A stretch of 64,000 nucleotides of DNA from Verpa conica (lineage: Eukaryota; Ascomycota; Pezizomycetes; Pezizales; Morchellaceae): contig JAUFSD010000003.1 in assembly GCA_033030425.1 (NCBI GenBank), positions 558,001 through 622,000 of the forward strand, written 5' to 3'. A program made the translations under genes and the position numbers. This document shows positions 45,574 through 57,459 of the stretch, piece by piece; position 1 is the first letter of the stretch; each line of letters begins with the position of its first letter. The notes beneath the pieces were generated by a model that saw nothing but the letters and a program-made list of their open reading frames with translations, had not been told where the DNA came from and made no database searches.

Positions 45574-48500
45574 ATGACTTCCGATGCTTCTCAGCCGCGG
45601 AAGGACGTAACCAGCGGGTCAAAGGGCCTGACTTCGACTTCAATTGATACTGCGTCAAAGAAACCGACCAATAATAATGTACCAGCACCTATGAAGGAGA
45701 GCCTCGAGAAGGACATGATGAAGAGAGATAAAAAGAAAACGCCGAGGCAGAATAAGAGAACGCACAAATCGGGAAAGAGGAAGACAGAAGCTATAAATGT
45801 AGAAACTTCGACTACTACTACGACTACTACTACGACTACTACTGCTGCTGCTGCTGCGACTACGACTGAAAATAGTCTTACAGTTACGGGAAGTAAAGGA
45901 TCGAAAAAAAAGAGAAAGAAGCGGGTACAAAAGGTACGAGAGCTTGTGAAGAGCACCGATGATTTTGCAGAGAATTGGAGACTTTCACCCCCGCTGGGTG
46001 GGAGGTTCTTGATGCTTGATCCTGTGTTTGCTAGGAACGAAGAGTATGGTTCATCTACTCCCGTGCCTCCAATTAGTATAACAAAATTCTGATTTTCACG
46101 GTGATAAAGATATATCCTCCTCGCGCATTCCATGTCTCTCAGGATATACTCTACGAAAACATCCCTCCTTGCCCGCAATATCCCTATCCCTTCAACAATG
46201 CCTACAGACAAGGTCGTGTCCTACCTTCTCGACCCAGAAAATAACAACAGGATTTACATTGCAACTTCGAGTTCTCGCCTATTTCTCTGGGACTGGGTGG
46301 AAGGAAAGCAGGTTCAGAGTTGGAATCTCAGTCTGTCCTCACTCGAATTCGTATCTATCTGTACGGACGAGAAACCAGAAGCAGAGTTTTTTGGCATCAT
46401 CTATGCTGCAGAGATTTGTGACATGGGAGGAATACTATGGAGGATGCAGCTACCAAAGGCCTCAAAAGTCCCGATTGAAAAATCGAGTATCTATAAAAAT
46501 CCACCTGGTTCACTTTCTGCTGCTCAGATCCTTGATGGTGGGAATATTGTCGTTATTACCGCAGATAGGGTCTTGGCAATTGGAAACAAGTATCTCAAAG
46601 ACGAGAGGAAAGTCGAGTGGGGGGCTTTCCGGAAATACCCAATGACATTCCGGTTAACCTGCCTGGACTCACGTCTCCCAGCTGAAGAAGGCGATAAGAG
46701 GAAGGCAAAGAAGGTAAAGAAGGCAAAGAATACAGATGCACTCGGGGATGTAGTTATTGGCGATGATACTGGAGCAATGCATGTGTTCCACAATGTCCTA
46801 CGACTCAAGGGAGATCCAAAAGAAAAACCCATTATCCGTATGCTACATTGGCATAGGAAGGGGGTCAGATCCGTAAAATGGTCTCCAAGCGGTACGTTTC
46901 ATCTCATCTCTACCAATCACCCAAAACTAATAGTTTCCAGGCGACTATATCATTTCCGGGGGTTCCGAGACTGTCCTAGTGATGTGGCAGATTGAAACCG
47001 GGCATAAGCAGTTCCTCCCACATTTAGGCTCCGTTATCGAACGTATGGTCGTTTCTCCCAAAGGCTCCTCCTATGCTATTCTCCTCTCCGATAATTCAGC
47101 CATGGTCCTCTCCACAACTGAACTGAAACCCAAAGCAAACATCGCGGGTATTCAATCCCGAGTATTCATGCCCAAGGAGGCCAGAAAATCCAAGGTTCCC
47201 TGTGTACTTCATCCTACTATCGCAAACAGACTTCTCGTCGCTACTCCCTCTTCCCAACTAGAAGAAAATGTGTCTTCACCTTATCTACAGACATTCGATA
47301 CCTACTCTGACCGCCATGTCGCTAGACAAGCGCTCACCCGCACCAACGCTACTATATTTAACTCTGGGCCTGAGCAAGACATGATTCTTGAGCCTAATGT
47401 CTCACAGATTGCGATCACGGCAGATGGGGAATGGTTGGCTACAATCGACGAATGGAAACCCCCAAGGCCAAAACCAGTAGATGGTCCTGGCAGTGAGTTC
47501 TCACAAATTACGGAGGAGGAAGGCCATGGTACGGAGGTCTACCTGAAATTTTGGGGATGGAGTGAGAAGAAGAAGACTTGGGAGCTTGTCACACGTGTAG
47601 ATTCACCTCACCCCTCAACAAGTGGTCTCGGTGCGGAGGACGTATTCGACCTCATCTCTTTCCCTAAGGGCCATGGATTTGCGACTATCGGTGCAGATGG
47701 GAGCGTTCGTATATGGCGTGCAAAGACTAGGACTCGTGCCGGGGGTGCACAGGTTCGTGGTGTAGCCGGCGGGTTGACTAGCTGGGGCTGTAGAAGGGTA
47801 ATAATGTTCTCGAAGGGGAAGAAGGAAATCGAACTCTCTACTTTAGCGCTATTGGATGTACTTCAGAAGCAGCCAATGAAGAATAATTACTGGGGTCAAG
47901 TCGCTTTTTCAGGGGATGGGTCCGTTGTGGCAATTGCGACTCCAGTACCGGGGTTAGGGTCAAATACAGAAGACTCTACTATATACCTTGCCGGTTCCGA
48001 CGATGCAGTTGTACGGCAATCTATCTGCGGTTTACAACTTGGCCGGATAAATGGACTTGGGATCCTTGAGCGGTACTTGATCATTCTTGGGTCCTTGAAA
48101 CTTTTGGTATGGAATCTTGTCAACAGTAGTGTACAATGGGAGCTCCCCCTTGAGCCCCTAGGGGTTTCGCCTATTGGAGGGCATCTAGCTGTCGACCACC
48201 ACAGCCAAACGTTCGCAGTCGCCCTCTCATCTATCAAAAAGTCCACTAAACAGCGGGTCTTTGTCTTTAAAACGCTTTATATTGCCCCCCTCCATGTCCA
48301 GGAAGTCAATCTAGCTCAAATCATGGCGCTAAAGTCCACAGAGGGAGGGAAGGGATATATGGTCCTCGATGCGGCTGCACGGGTCCAGTATATATCTCCA
48401 ATCCTCGCCCCTCATGAATCTGTCGCCAGCCAAGCCTCTACTATCGAATTCTCGCTCAAGGACAATAAGGAGGCTAGTGAATGTGTCAGTGTTGGGCTGT

Positions 48501-48775
48501 CAAGCGTGTACCTTGTCAATGGCTCTGACACCTCTGACGAAGAAGATGAGGCGGAAGCTATGGATTCCAGTGAGGATGATGATGGCGTAGTAGGTTGCGT
48601 TGTACCTAGAGAAGCGTTAGAAAGTATTTTTGATGCCGCCCCATCGTATGCTGCTGGGTCTGTCGAGGAGGCATTCAAAAAAGTATTGACTTTGTTTGCG
48701 AAGAAGCCACTGGGTCTAGATGAAGATAATGAGGTGTCTAATAGTGAGAGTGAGGATGAAGATACGGATATGTAA
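45574..48775 (+). CDS. UTP17: Utp17/Nan1, UTP-A subunit of the SSU processome
   Basis: Model: join(45574-46043, 46110-46891, 46941-48775), 1028 residues. Utp17 (human WDR75) is a WD40 protein of the t-UTP/UTP-A complex that links rDNA transcription to 18S processing. The first 150 residues are basic and low complexity (KKTPRQNKRTHKSGKRK, a Thr/Ala run encoded by ACT/ACG/GCT repeats at about 45810-45870, and KGSKKKRKKR), then WRLSPPLGGRFLMLDPVF starts the propeller. SLRIYSTKTSLLARNI, LHWHRKGVRSVKWSPSG and GDYIISGGSETVLVMWQ are typical Nan1 blocks. The tail is acidic (ending NSESEDEDTDM). Intron 1 (66 bp) has a weak-looking AAAG acceptor but restores EEYILLAHS. Intron 2 is 49 bp. Confidence 0.93.
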
Positions 48776-51076
48776 TAGGCAACGTTTGAGGCTAGTTTTC
48801 GTTTAAAAAAGTTTTCTGTATCCATATTGATTGTCCTTTTTGGTTTCTCTTTTTTGTAAGATAAATACTTATCTCTAGGGTCTGTAGCGGAGGTTGGGGG
48901 GTTGATTTTCTCTGTTTTTATGAATACCAACTCTTTTAAGAGAAAATTCTCGTTCGGTTTGCTCAGGATATTGCATTCATGGTATCATCTGTCTAGAGTA
49001 GTGGTTGTGTAAGACGAGACTGGGAGTAGGTAAACCTAAGGCTATCAGCCTATAAAAGTCTTCTGATTGCTTATGTGCATGTGTACATAACGAAATTGTT
49101 AGCTTATAAGTCATTGAGAATGTAATTAGGGAATTAACCGAATTCGTGTGACCCTACAACCTGTTTTTGCATACGATGTATTGTTCCGTTGCTTGAGGAT
49201 CTGTTGGGGCTTTTGGCTGCAACCTATGCTAAACATGCATGGAATTCCTGAGACGAGTGATCTTCTATGATTCGAACTATATACTCACTGAAAACAAAGT
49301 CTGTCACTTTGGGTACGAGTCCAAAAGATGAAGTACTCACCAACATCCTACTATACCTCAACCTGGGCGTAGAAACCGGCAATCCCCTAGGTATATTTAA
49401 TTTTCCAAACAAGCTATGAATACTATCAACACTCTAAAAATTAATACATAGGGTTTATACTTCTGGAAAAAAATCATACTAAACCCGATTATTTTAAGGT
49501 AGGGTATTATACTACTTATATATCTATAACCTATGAAGCTCTAGAATTTAATTAATTGGACTAGTAAGAAAACACCCACATTCTCTAAAAGCCAGTAAAT
49601 TTCTTGGTAAGGCACAGGATTTCTTTACTGGGGGTAGTCTATACTAATAATACCTTAAGTACTATGGTATAGTACTGGTGGAGAGAGGTTAGTAATTCAT
49701 AAAGTGCTATGATTCTGGTTGCATATCCTAATAAATGACCAAGAAATTATGTTCTCTAGTTGTAAAAACTACAAAAAATCGATTAAAATATAGGTTTTCA
49801 GTCTTAAAAAAACCCATCTCAACCAAGTGGTAAACTTTACTCGAAGATATAATGCCATGCATGAAGGCTAGAGTTCTCTTGGCTCCCAGTACCGGGGAAG
49901 GTATATAAACAACCATCCTCCCATCCCCCCCAAAAAAGAAAAGAAAAGAAAAATGGAAACACTCCCATCAGCCTCCTCTCACATAGAAAAACACCTTATT
50001 CTTTTATATCTAGCATACTTAAGTCTTCTATTTCCGCTTCCTCCCCGCTGCTGTTTCAAATTGCTAATAGTATACCCTTTGTCTCGTCGCCTGATGACGA
50101 GACTAGTTTCATCAATCGATGAGCTTCTGCTAACCCCATCCTCCACCTCTACTATCGCTGGACATACCCTAACTTCTACAGACATCCACACATGGCCTTA
50201 TTTTTTTCTCCACTGTGATGATTGTAGGGAGTGTGACAATAAGGTCCTGGTGAGACGTAACTGAGATTATACGTCTTCCCAATACCGCTGCCAATTCCAT
50301 TCACTTGAGATATAGTGAGAAAGGTAGAAACAGAGCGAAGATTTATCTTTCCCCACAAAGGCGCTGTGCGGTTGGTAGGTCGGATGATATGGGATGCTAA
50401 TAGCACCGTGATCAGTCCGTAGTCAAAAATCACTGTTCCCATTCTCTGTGCTTTGTTAAGTGAGAAAATGGTTGAAATAATACAAAGCCCTGTCTTCCCT
50501 CGCCTGAGAGTTGTGTGATTGATAGGCTGGGTGGACATGGTCCTCGTGCAACCAGTCCACCTTGGTGCCTAAATGCAGTCAAGGTTGGGCCTTGTCAACC
50601 TGTGGTAGTGGCAAGACCTGTAACATTGTCTCCCTAGCCCCTGTGCGAGAGGATGAAGTTATTTATCAATTTAGGCTTGGCGTTTGTCTAGACTTGTTTT
50701 GGAGCTGAAGAAATCTTTAGTTGATGTTTATTTTGTATAATTGTGCTCAGGGAAATGATCGCTTTCACAAGTTTCATCATCGAGTGATTAAACTAGTGAA
50801 AAGGCTGTGGAATTAAAATCAATAAAATATAGAAGGTTACATTATAGGATATATCGTGAGCTTTGAAAGCCTTCTAACTTGATAAGAAGGTAGTGGTTGC
50901 GGATACTCATAGGATCACTCGTAGTTCCTCGCCGCTCCTCAACAATACAATTGTGGTCACGTGCTGCAACGTCATGCAGAGAATCCACAACGCGAACGCC
51001 CAGCACAGAGCTCTGTTGCTGTAAATACCCAGGCATTCACCATCCAATACGATAGTACATCTAATTAAAACCAACC
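48776..51076. other. Intergenic region upstream of VPS16
   Basis: About 2.3 kb. ORFs here (up to 120 codons) do not resemble proteins. ATCACTCG occurs on the minus strand at 49254-49261 and 50781-50788 and on the plus strand at 50914-50921. The last two lie 296 and 163 bp upstream of the VPS16 start. A (GAAAA)n run lies at about 49935-49952. Confidence 0.5.
50781..50921. promoter_or_regulatory. Opposed pair of ATCACTCG motifs upstream of VPS16
   Basis: One copy on the minus strand (50781-50788) faces one on the plus strand (50914-50921), 163-296 bp before the VPS16 start codon. No TACATGTA is nearby. Candidate site only. Confidence 0.3.
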
Positions 51077-53932
51077 ATGACTACTAATTCTGCAACTGCA
51101 GGCTGGGAGCAAGTGGAAGATAAATATTACCGGAAGATTCTGCTGTACTCTGCTCTGTGGGATGCTGAGTTCGACCTTTCGGACTATATTGTCGCAGGTG
51201 CACCTTATGGTGGAGCTCTAGGTAAGTGCGACGGAACCTAAGCCATGAGTTCTATGTGTAGGTATGTTAATTTTTGTTGGTGAGGTAGCTCTTTACCGCG
51301 ATGAGAATAAGATACAGGCTTATCGAGGACCACAGCAGGCGAAGTCGAACATAGACATCTATAGTTCTGCTGGAAAGCTGATCCGACGGATATCTGTATG
51401 AAACCACCGAAGATCTTTGGAAAACGGTATTAACTGACATTTGGGAATATAGTGGGATAAAGGTTCAATCAGAGGACTCGGGTGGTCAGAAGACGAAAAG
51501 CTGCTTGTTATCACAGAAGATGGGAATGTCCGCTGCTACTACGACCTGCAAGGCGACTTCACGCAATTCTCGCTCGGAAATGTATTAAGAAATCTACTTC
51601 TACCTCTCATATCATAAGACTACATATACTAACTCCCCCTAGGACGTAGAGGAAATTGGTGTCAAAGAGTGCCGTTTCTGGTCCACCGGCTTCGTCGCCC
51701 TTCTTAATAACAACCGCCTCATCTCCGTCTCCCGCTATGACGAGCCTCGTCCCCGCCTCCTCGCAGACCCCTCCTCTTTCATAACTCCCGGTGATTCCAT
51801 CCACGCTTGGTCACTCGTCCCCCCCTCTTACACTCTATCCCGCCATGTCGAGGTCTTTGTTTCAACCGGGACTACAATCCTCATCGTCGATGCGACCGAA
51901 GTCCAGGATCAGATGCTCCAGAACGGTCCGTTTGTACATATCTCTGTGTCACCAAACGGGAAATATGTATCTTTATGTACCGCTGAGGGGAAAGTATGGG
52001 TTATCAAATCCGACTTCCAGGACAAGCTTAGTGAGTATGATACTGAGATGGGAGCTGGATCGTTACCAAGAGCTATGGAGTGGTGCGGGAATGATTCGGT
52101 TGTGTTAGCATGGATAGATGAGGTGCATATGATTGGGCCGCGGGGAGCAGCATTGAGACACTATTACGATAGCTGGGTGCATCTTGTTCCTGAAATGGAC
52201 GGGATTAGAATGGTTTCTACTGACAAATGCGAGTTCTTGCAAAAGGTCCCCGGTAGTTCTCCCTCATCCCCCTTTCTGTCTGGTCTTTGTCTGGTCTAAA
52301 CCATGAAATAGATGTGACAGAGGACATATTTAAAATCGGCGCAACATCGCCAGCTTCAATTCTTCTTGATGCTGTCGACCAGATCGAACGCAAGTCACCA
52401 AAAGCAGACGACAATATTCAGCTCATCCGCTCGCAGTTACCGGAAGCAGTGGATTCATGTGTTAAAGCTGCTGGCAATGAGTTTTCACAACATTGGCAAA
52501 AACAACTATTGAAGGCTGCAAGTTTCGGGAAGAGTGTGTTGGAGCTTTATAGCTCCGATGAATTTGTAGAAATGTGCGAGACGCTGAGAGTACTCAATGC
52601 GGTCAGGTTTTATGAGGTCGGTTTGCCGGTTACATATGAGCAGTAAGTCCCATCGTACGCATGGCATGAGTGTAAACTAATGAGAATAGGTTCTTACGGC
52701 TCACCCCCGAAAAGCTGATCCAAAGACTGGTAAATCGGCAGCAACATTTATTAGCGCTACGGGTATCGGAATACCTACACCTTCCAACAGATAAAATCTA
52801 CATTCACTGGGCTTGTATGAAAGTGCGCCTCTCTCAAGACGACGAAGACACCATCTGCCGCATGGTGGTCTCAAAACTGACAGGTAAGCGCGGTATCTCG
52901 TTTGAGGAGATTGCAAGAACCGCCTACGATGAAGGGAGAGGAAGGCTAGCAACTCAATTGCTAAATTACGAGCCGAGAGCCGGCCGTCAAGTACCCCTGT
53001 TGCTAAATATGGCGGAAGACGAAATCGCACTTGACAAGGCTATTGAAAGCGGCGACACAGACCTCGTTTTTTATGTGCTTCTTATCTTGAAGAAAAAGCT
53101 TCCACTTGCAAGCTTCTTTCGTCTCATAAACGATCGTCCTGTTGCATCATCACTGATTGAAGCATCTGCGAAAGAAACGGACCAAGAGCTACTGAAGGAC
53201 TTTTACTATCAGGATGACCGCCGGAGCGATGGGGCACACGTGATTCTACGTGAAAGTATGGAGCAGAAAGATCTAGCCATCAAGATCGAGAAACTAAAAC
53301 TCGCGGCGAAGCTCCTTGCTGATTCAAAAGAACATGCGCTGGAAGCAAAAGCGCTCGACGAGTCAAGCAAGTTGTTACATATGCAAGAGGTGTTTGAGAA
53401 GGATCTACAGCAGGAACGATTCGTGGGGGAGAGCGTAAATGAGACTTGCTTCAAATTGATCCGTATGGGGTATAGCAGTAGGGCCAATAAGGTGAAGAGC
53501 GAGTTCAAGATTCCAGAGAAACGGTTCTGGTGGTTGAAATTGAGAGCGCTTGTGGCGAAGAGAGATTGGGGGGAGATTGAAGAGTGGGGGAGGACTAAGA
53601 AGAGCCCTATTGGGTGGGAGGTATGTTTCATTGCCTCGATTTTACCTCTATTTTCTAGAGAGTTGATACTAACTATGTTGTAGCCGTTCTTTAACGAGTG
53701 CTTATCTGCGGGGAACACTAAGGCTGCGGCTATATTCATCCCAAAGTGTACGAACCTACAGCCAGCAGATAGGATGGATATGTGGGTTCGTTGCGGGCTC
53801 ATTGTAAAAGCTGGGGAGGAAGCATTCAGAGCAAAGGACGTCAATGCGCTAGAAGTATTGCGGACAAAGGCAACCGGCGCTCCTGCACTTGAGATTGATA
53901 GGTTGCTTAAGCAGCTGAGACCGGCAAAGTAG
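51077..53932 (+). CDS. VPS16: Vps16, HOPS/CORVET core subunit
   Basis: Model: join(51077-51221, 51289-51395, 51453-51581, 51643-52252, 52312-52642, 52690-53620, 53684-53932), 833 residues, the normal Vps16 length. It is a class C Vps protein that binds Vps33 and tethers membranes at endosome and vacuole. The N-terminal beta-propeller (about 1-400) includes WEQVEDKYYRKILLY, YGGALALYRDENKIQAYRG and the long exon 4 with PNGKYVSLCTAEGKVWV. The C-terminal alpha-solenoid (about 480-833) includes YEQFLRLTPEKLIQRLVNRQQ, KRGISFEEIARTAYDEGRGR and WWLKLRALVAKRDWGEIEEW. It ends IPKCTNLQPADRMDMWVR and then DRLLKQLRPAK. An earlier AG inside intron 1 could add about nine residues. Introns are 47-67 bp. Confidence 0.93.
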
Positions 53933-54258
53933 TGGAGTCGATTAGGGACAAAGATGCGGTTTTTATTATACCATGATTGTAAACTGATACCTTTTCTTTC
54001 TCATATGATCAGCCAATAGCGCAGAATATCACAGGGTAGACAGGCTGTGATTTATTGAATGTAGCAAGTATTGATTCACTTCACAACGATGACTCACTCC
54101 AGCTATAGGGAGAAAGAAAAGGGATCTGCTTGTAAAGCATCAGTCATGAAGCCCCTGCCCAACTAGATATCATTCCTAAGGACCCAACAATGCGTTGACT
54201 CATCGAATTAAGACTAAGACCAAGTAAAACCATGACCCCAACTCCTACATCTCCATAA
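53933..54258. other. Convergent intergenic region VPS16 / LSM4
   Basis: 326 bases between two gene ends. A minus-strand frame here is only the shadow of the LSM4 Gly-rich tail. Nothing else is visible. Confidence 0.5.
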
Positions 54259-54845
54259 CTACTGTCCACCACCACCTCCTCCTCCTCCTCCTCCACTGCC
54301 GCCACCCCGCCCCCTACCTCTATTCCCACCGCCAGGGCCGCCTCTGTGACCGCCACGACCCCCCCTTTGCTGATGCCCACCACGCTGAAAGCCACCTCGC
54401 TGACCGTGGTTATCGCGTGTGTTTTGCGCTTGCGTTTCTTTCACAAGATCGATAATCTCATCAGGAACGCGGAGGTATTTTATCTATACACACTCATCTC
54501 AGTACCCACTCAAACCACATTCTTGAAGTTTAATAGGTGACATACATTGTTACCGCGGACATAACATTCTGCTAGCCGAAAAAACTTATCCCCTTCCTAT
54601 CGTTCCCCAAAGTTGGCTACAGAAGCAGAGAATGGAGGGGGCGCATACGGGACTGGTCTGAACAACCTCTTTCAGAGTTAGGTTCATCCACGTGTCGCAG
54701 TTCACTAGATGGCCGTTCAGGGTTTCTCCATTCTTAAGCTCGACAAGCATTGGGTGGCCTTGCGCCGTATTGAGAAGTGATAGCGGCAACTGTACATTGT
54801 TAGTTTGTGAATATTTAGGCTTGTATTTTGCGGGAGATGTACCAT
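54259..54845 (-). CDS. LSM4: U6 snRNA-associated Sm-like protein Lsm4
   Basis: Model: 54845-54843, 54789-54649, 54596-54546, 54483-54259; 139 residues. Lsm4 is part of the Lsm1-7 (mRNA decay) and Lsm2-8 (U6 snRNA) rings. The start codon stands alone: ATG is followed at once by a 53 bp intron (GTACAT donor, CTAAC branch, GTACAG acceptor), after which [19 protein letters not shown] continues exactly as in other Lsm4 proteins. The Sm domain holds [20 protein letters not shown] and [29 protein letters not shown] ends it. The tail (about 85-139) is an RGG/Gly-rich low-complexity region of the P-body type, ending in about ten Gly. An upstream ATG at 54951 is in frame, but its extension lacks Lsm character. 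Confidence 0.9.
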
Positions 54846-55155
54846 AGTTACTGTTTTGTGGTGAGGGGATGGTGGGGTGGGTTGACGTTGGGTGTTGGTG
54901 TTGGTGAGCTTGGCAGGATAGCGCTTTTAAGGCAACCAGTGGGGTGGTCATTGGTCGCGAATGACGGTGAAAATAGTTACCGGATAAAGGATCTCTTAAA
55001 GACTTAGGGTCAAATAAGCCGGTATTTAAATGTATACGGTAAAAAACAATACAAGACTATATAATTGTTTATTTGTTCATTCTTTGGAGATGCGTGAACT
55101 TGTAAGAAACATATCTACAGTGAAGAATTTCGTCCAGCCTACAAACACAATTTAT
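54846..55155. other. Intergenic region upstream of LSM4
   Basis: 310 bases containing the LSM4 promoter and the 3' end of the next gene. The part next to LSM4 is rich in CCAAC/GTTGG repeats (about 54880-54905). Nothing coding beyond the rejected LSM4 upstream extension. Confidence 0.5.
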
Positions 55156-56445
55156 CTACAAAGTTGATCTTGCCTCCAGCTTGACTTTCACATCCTCTTT
55201 CGTACTCTCTTCCGCGCCCTCTGTCGCCTTCCCTGTAGTATCCCTCGCCCTTGCCTCTGTCTCGCCCTGTGCCTTTGTCGTCCTTGTACTCATAAGCAAA
55301 GGTCCATTCTTTTCTATGTAATCGCCTAATCTAGTAATCAATATGGCTAGCCTCTCACTCTCTGTCTCTAACCAAGGTGACAGTTCTGAACCCGCTAACA
55401 CGCTCTTTGCCTGCAACATACCCTCCAATGTTGCCGAATATCCTTTAAACAAGTTCTGAAAATTATGGAAATTGGACTTTGCTAAACTCTTGGAGGATTT
55501 TCCATCGTATTCGTTGAGCACAGGATCCCACTGGATATGCTCGCAAACACCTTTCAACCGCAGTGCCATCTCCTTTGTGGCCTCTTTATGCCACCCCTCG
55601 TTATACCGTAGTGATGTATCAGCATACATTGATAATACGATCCCCACAATAATTGGGTCATCGCTGTACCGTGTAGGTGAATCGGGCTCCACAGAGAGCT
55701 CACGTTTCCCGACAATAACAAGCAATTCACTTGCATCCCTCAATGCCTTTGCCACACCCCCCCGTCCCGGCTTTTGCTGAAGACCGCGGATAGCGTGCAT
55801 AAAACCCCTTGCGAGTTCCCTATTAAAGCAGAATCCTGTCTTTTTAGCACTACGTGCAATCACCATGAGAATATCCAAGTTTCCGGACTTGATGACTTTG
55901 TTGGTTATATGTACGAGGGTTCCACGGCTGATTGCGCTATTTGTTTGGATATATCCGCGAATCAACTCTGGAAGGACCTCAAAATCAGATGGCTCCTCCA
56001 TTAATTTGAGGGCCTCAATGAGCCTTCCCCTCGGGGCACCGCGTAGATTATTTTTAGGCTTGAGAGTATAGGGCTCGCCGTCGAGTTGGATAGTGATGGG
56101 ATCACTGAGGAGACGGGAATGATTTTTAGGGCTGGAGACAAGCCGAAAGTACTCTTGTGAGAGGTAAGGAGCGATAAAGTGATCCTCACGGATTTGGGCG
56201 AGGAGGGCATCGAGCTTGGGGTTGGAAGTAGGTCCGAATTTTGGGATGGTGTCTGGGAGTGGTTAGACCCTTTGTAACAGAAATTCTCGATATGAAGGAG
56301 ATGATTTACCATTAACCTTCTTTATAGCACTGGTAGCACTGAATACTCGTTGTTGTAACCTAGATTGATATATTGAAGGGGAGACTGATGGTAGGGCACT
56401 TCCGAAACCCAAGACTCGGCGAAGGGAATTCTGTATTACAGCCAT
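55156..56445 (-). CDS. Predicted mitochondrial matrix protein, unknown function
   Basis: Model: 56445-56310 joined to 56252-55156, 410 residues. The N-terminus (MAVIQNSLRRVLGFGSALP, then RLQQRVFSATSAIKK) is a strong import presequence. After a 57 bp intron the protein continues DTIPKFGPTSNPKLDALLA, ISQEYFRLVSS-like (APYLSQEYFRLVSSPKN), and PITIQLDGEPYTLKPKNNLR. It then forms a mostly helical body (ELIRGYIQTNSAISRGTLVH, KALRDASELLVIVGKRE). The layout suggests a fungal mitochondrial gene-expression or assembly factor, but I cannot name the family. It ends in a Lys/Glu/Thr-rich charged tail. It is divergent from bL19m across 288 bp. Confidence 0.75.
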
Positions 56446-56733
56446 TGGTATAATCCTTCAACCCTCAAAGGCTATATCAATGAAGAGAGAAAATTACTCA
56501 AGATGTAGTGTTAAATTGTGATTTCTAAGGGTTTAATTCTTGGTGATGGTGGTGGGGTATAATTTTCACTCCTGGAAGAGAGATCTTCGTTACGTTACTT
56601 ACATGTACCACACCCCATCTGTCTTGGCACCCCACCAAACGTTTTCCAAACCACACCACGAATAATCCGTGAGCTTTTCCTCAAGGTCTACGGAAATAAA
56701 ACTTCCACATCGCACGCCCCTTCACCCAAAGCC
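56446..56733. promoter_or_regulatory. Shared divergent promoter of two mitochondrial-protein genes
   Basis: The 288 bases between the unknown mitochondrial protein (minus) and bL19m (plus) contain one TACATGTA (56600-56607), close to the centre. Both products carry import signals, so a common control element is plausible. This is inference. Confidence 0.4.
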
Positions 56734-57459
56734 ATGGTGTCTGGCTCATCGTCACTACGCCCATTGGCTTTGTGCTGGACCTCAATTACCCAGCCCATGA
56801 AACCCCTATTACTCAGAAAATCGATCATGATGCTCCCAATAACTGGACCTCAGTTCACCCGGAACTTCATTGTTGGTACATTACCCACTACCTACAGCTC
56901 ATAATCTCAATTCCTCCCTCTTACTAACACACCCTATAGTTCCAAAGGCTCCCAAGCGCCGCATAAAGATCCACCCCCCTATCAAGGGCCCTCCAAAAAA
57001 CCCCGTCCTTGCTCTCACCATAGCCGCCCTACAAACTCTCGACCCCAATGGCACTAGACAAAAGATGTTCTCCCGTCACAATAAGGATAGTATTCGTCCA
57101 GGTGATATCCTTCAGGTGCGCCGTCGCAATGGCGATCCGTTCTCGGGGGTGTTGCTGAATATAAGACGACGTGGCATTGATACTGCGTTCCTACTCAGGG
57201 ACCAGTTAACGAGGGTTGGAGTAGAGATGTGGTTCAAGCTATACAGCCCAGCAATTGAGGATATTGATTTAGTACAGAGGAAGGCGAAGAAGGCCAGGAG
57301 GGCAAAGTTGTACTATATGAGGTACTATTTCTTGTCCCGGTTGGATTCGTGCGGCACTGATGGCTTTGTAGAAAAGCGAAACATGATTTTGGACCTGTTG
57401 CAAATGTTGTCAGGGAGTATGTACGTCGTGTTAGGCCTGGACAGAGGATACGAAAGTAG
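56734..57459 (+). CDS. IMG1: Mitochondrial large-subunit ribosomal protein bL19m
   Basis: Model: join(56734-56875, 56940-57321, 57372-57459), 203 residues. It belongs to the bL19 family, which bridges the two ribosomal subunits; the yeast member Img1 is needed for mitochondrial genome maintenance. The N-terminal 45 residues are a presequence (SSSLRPLALCWTSITQP, LLLRKSIMML). The bL19 core follows: SIRPGDILQVRRRNGDPFSG, VLLNIRRRGIDTAFLLRDQL, VGVEMWFKLYSPAIEDIDLV and RAKLYYMR. The last intron (50 bp) joins to KAKHDFGPVANVVREYVRR, a standard end. Reading through that intron instead gives an unrelated tail, so splicing is required. Confidence 0.93.

Noticed and set aside
54846..54951. LSM4 start at the upstream ATG (54951)
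   Set aside because: The added residues are His/Pro/Thr-rich and unlike any Lsm4 N-terminus, and the stretch includes a well-formed intron.
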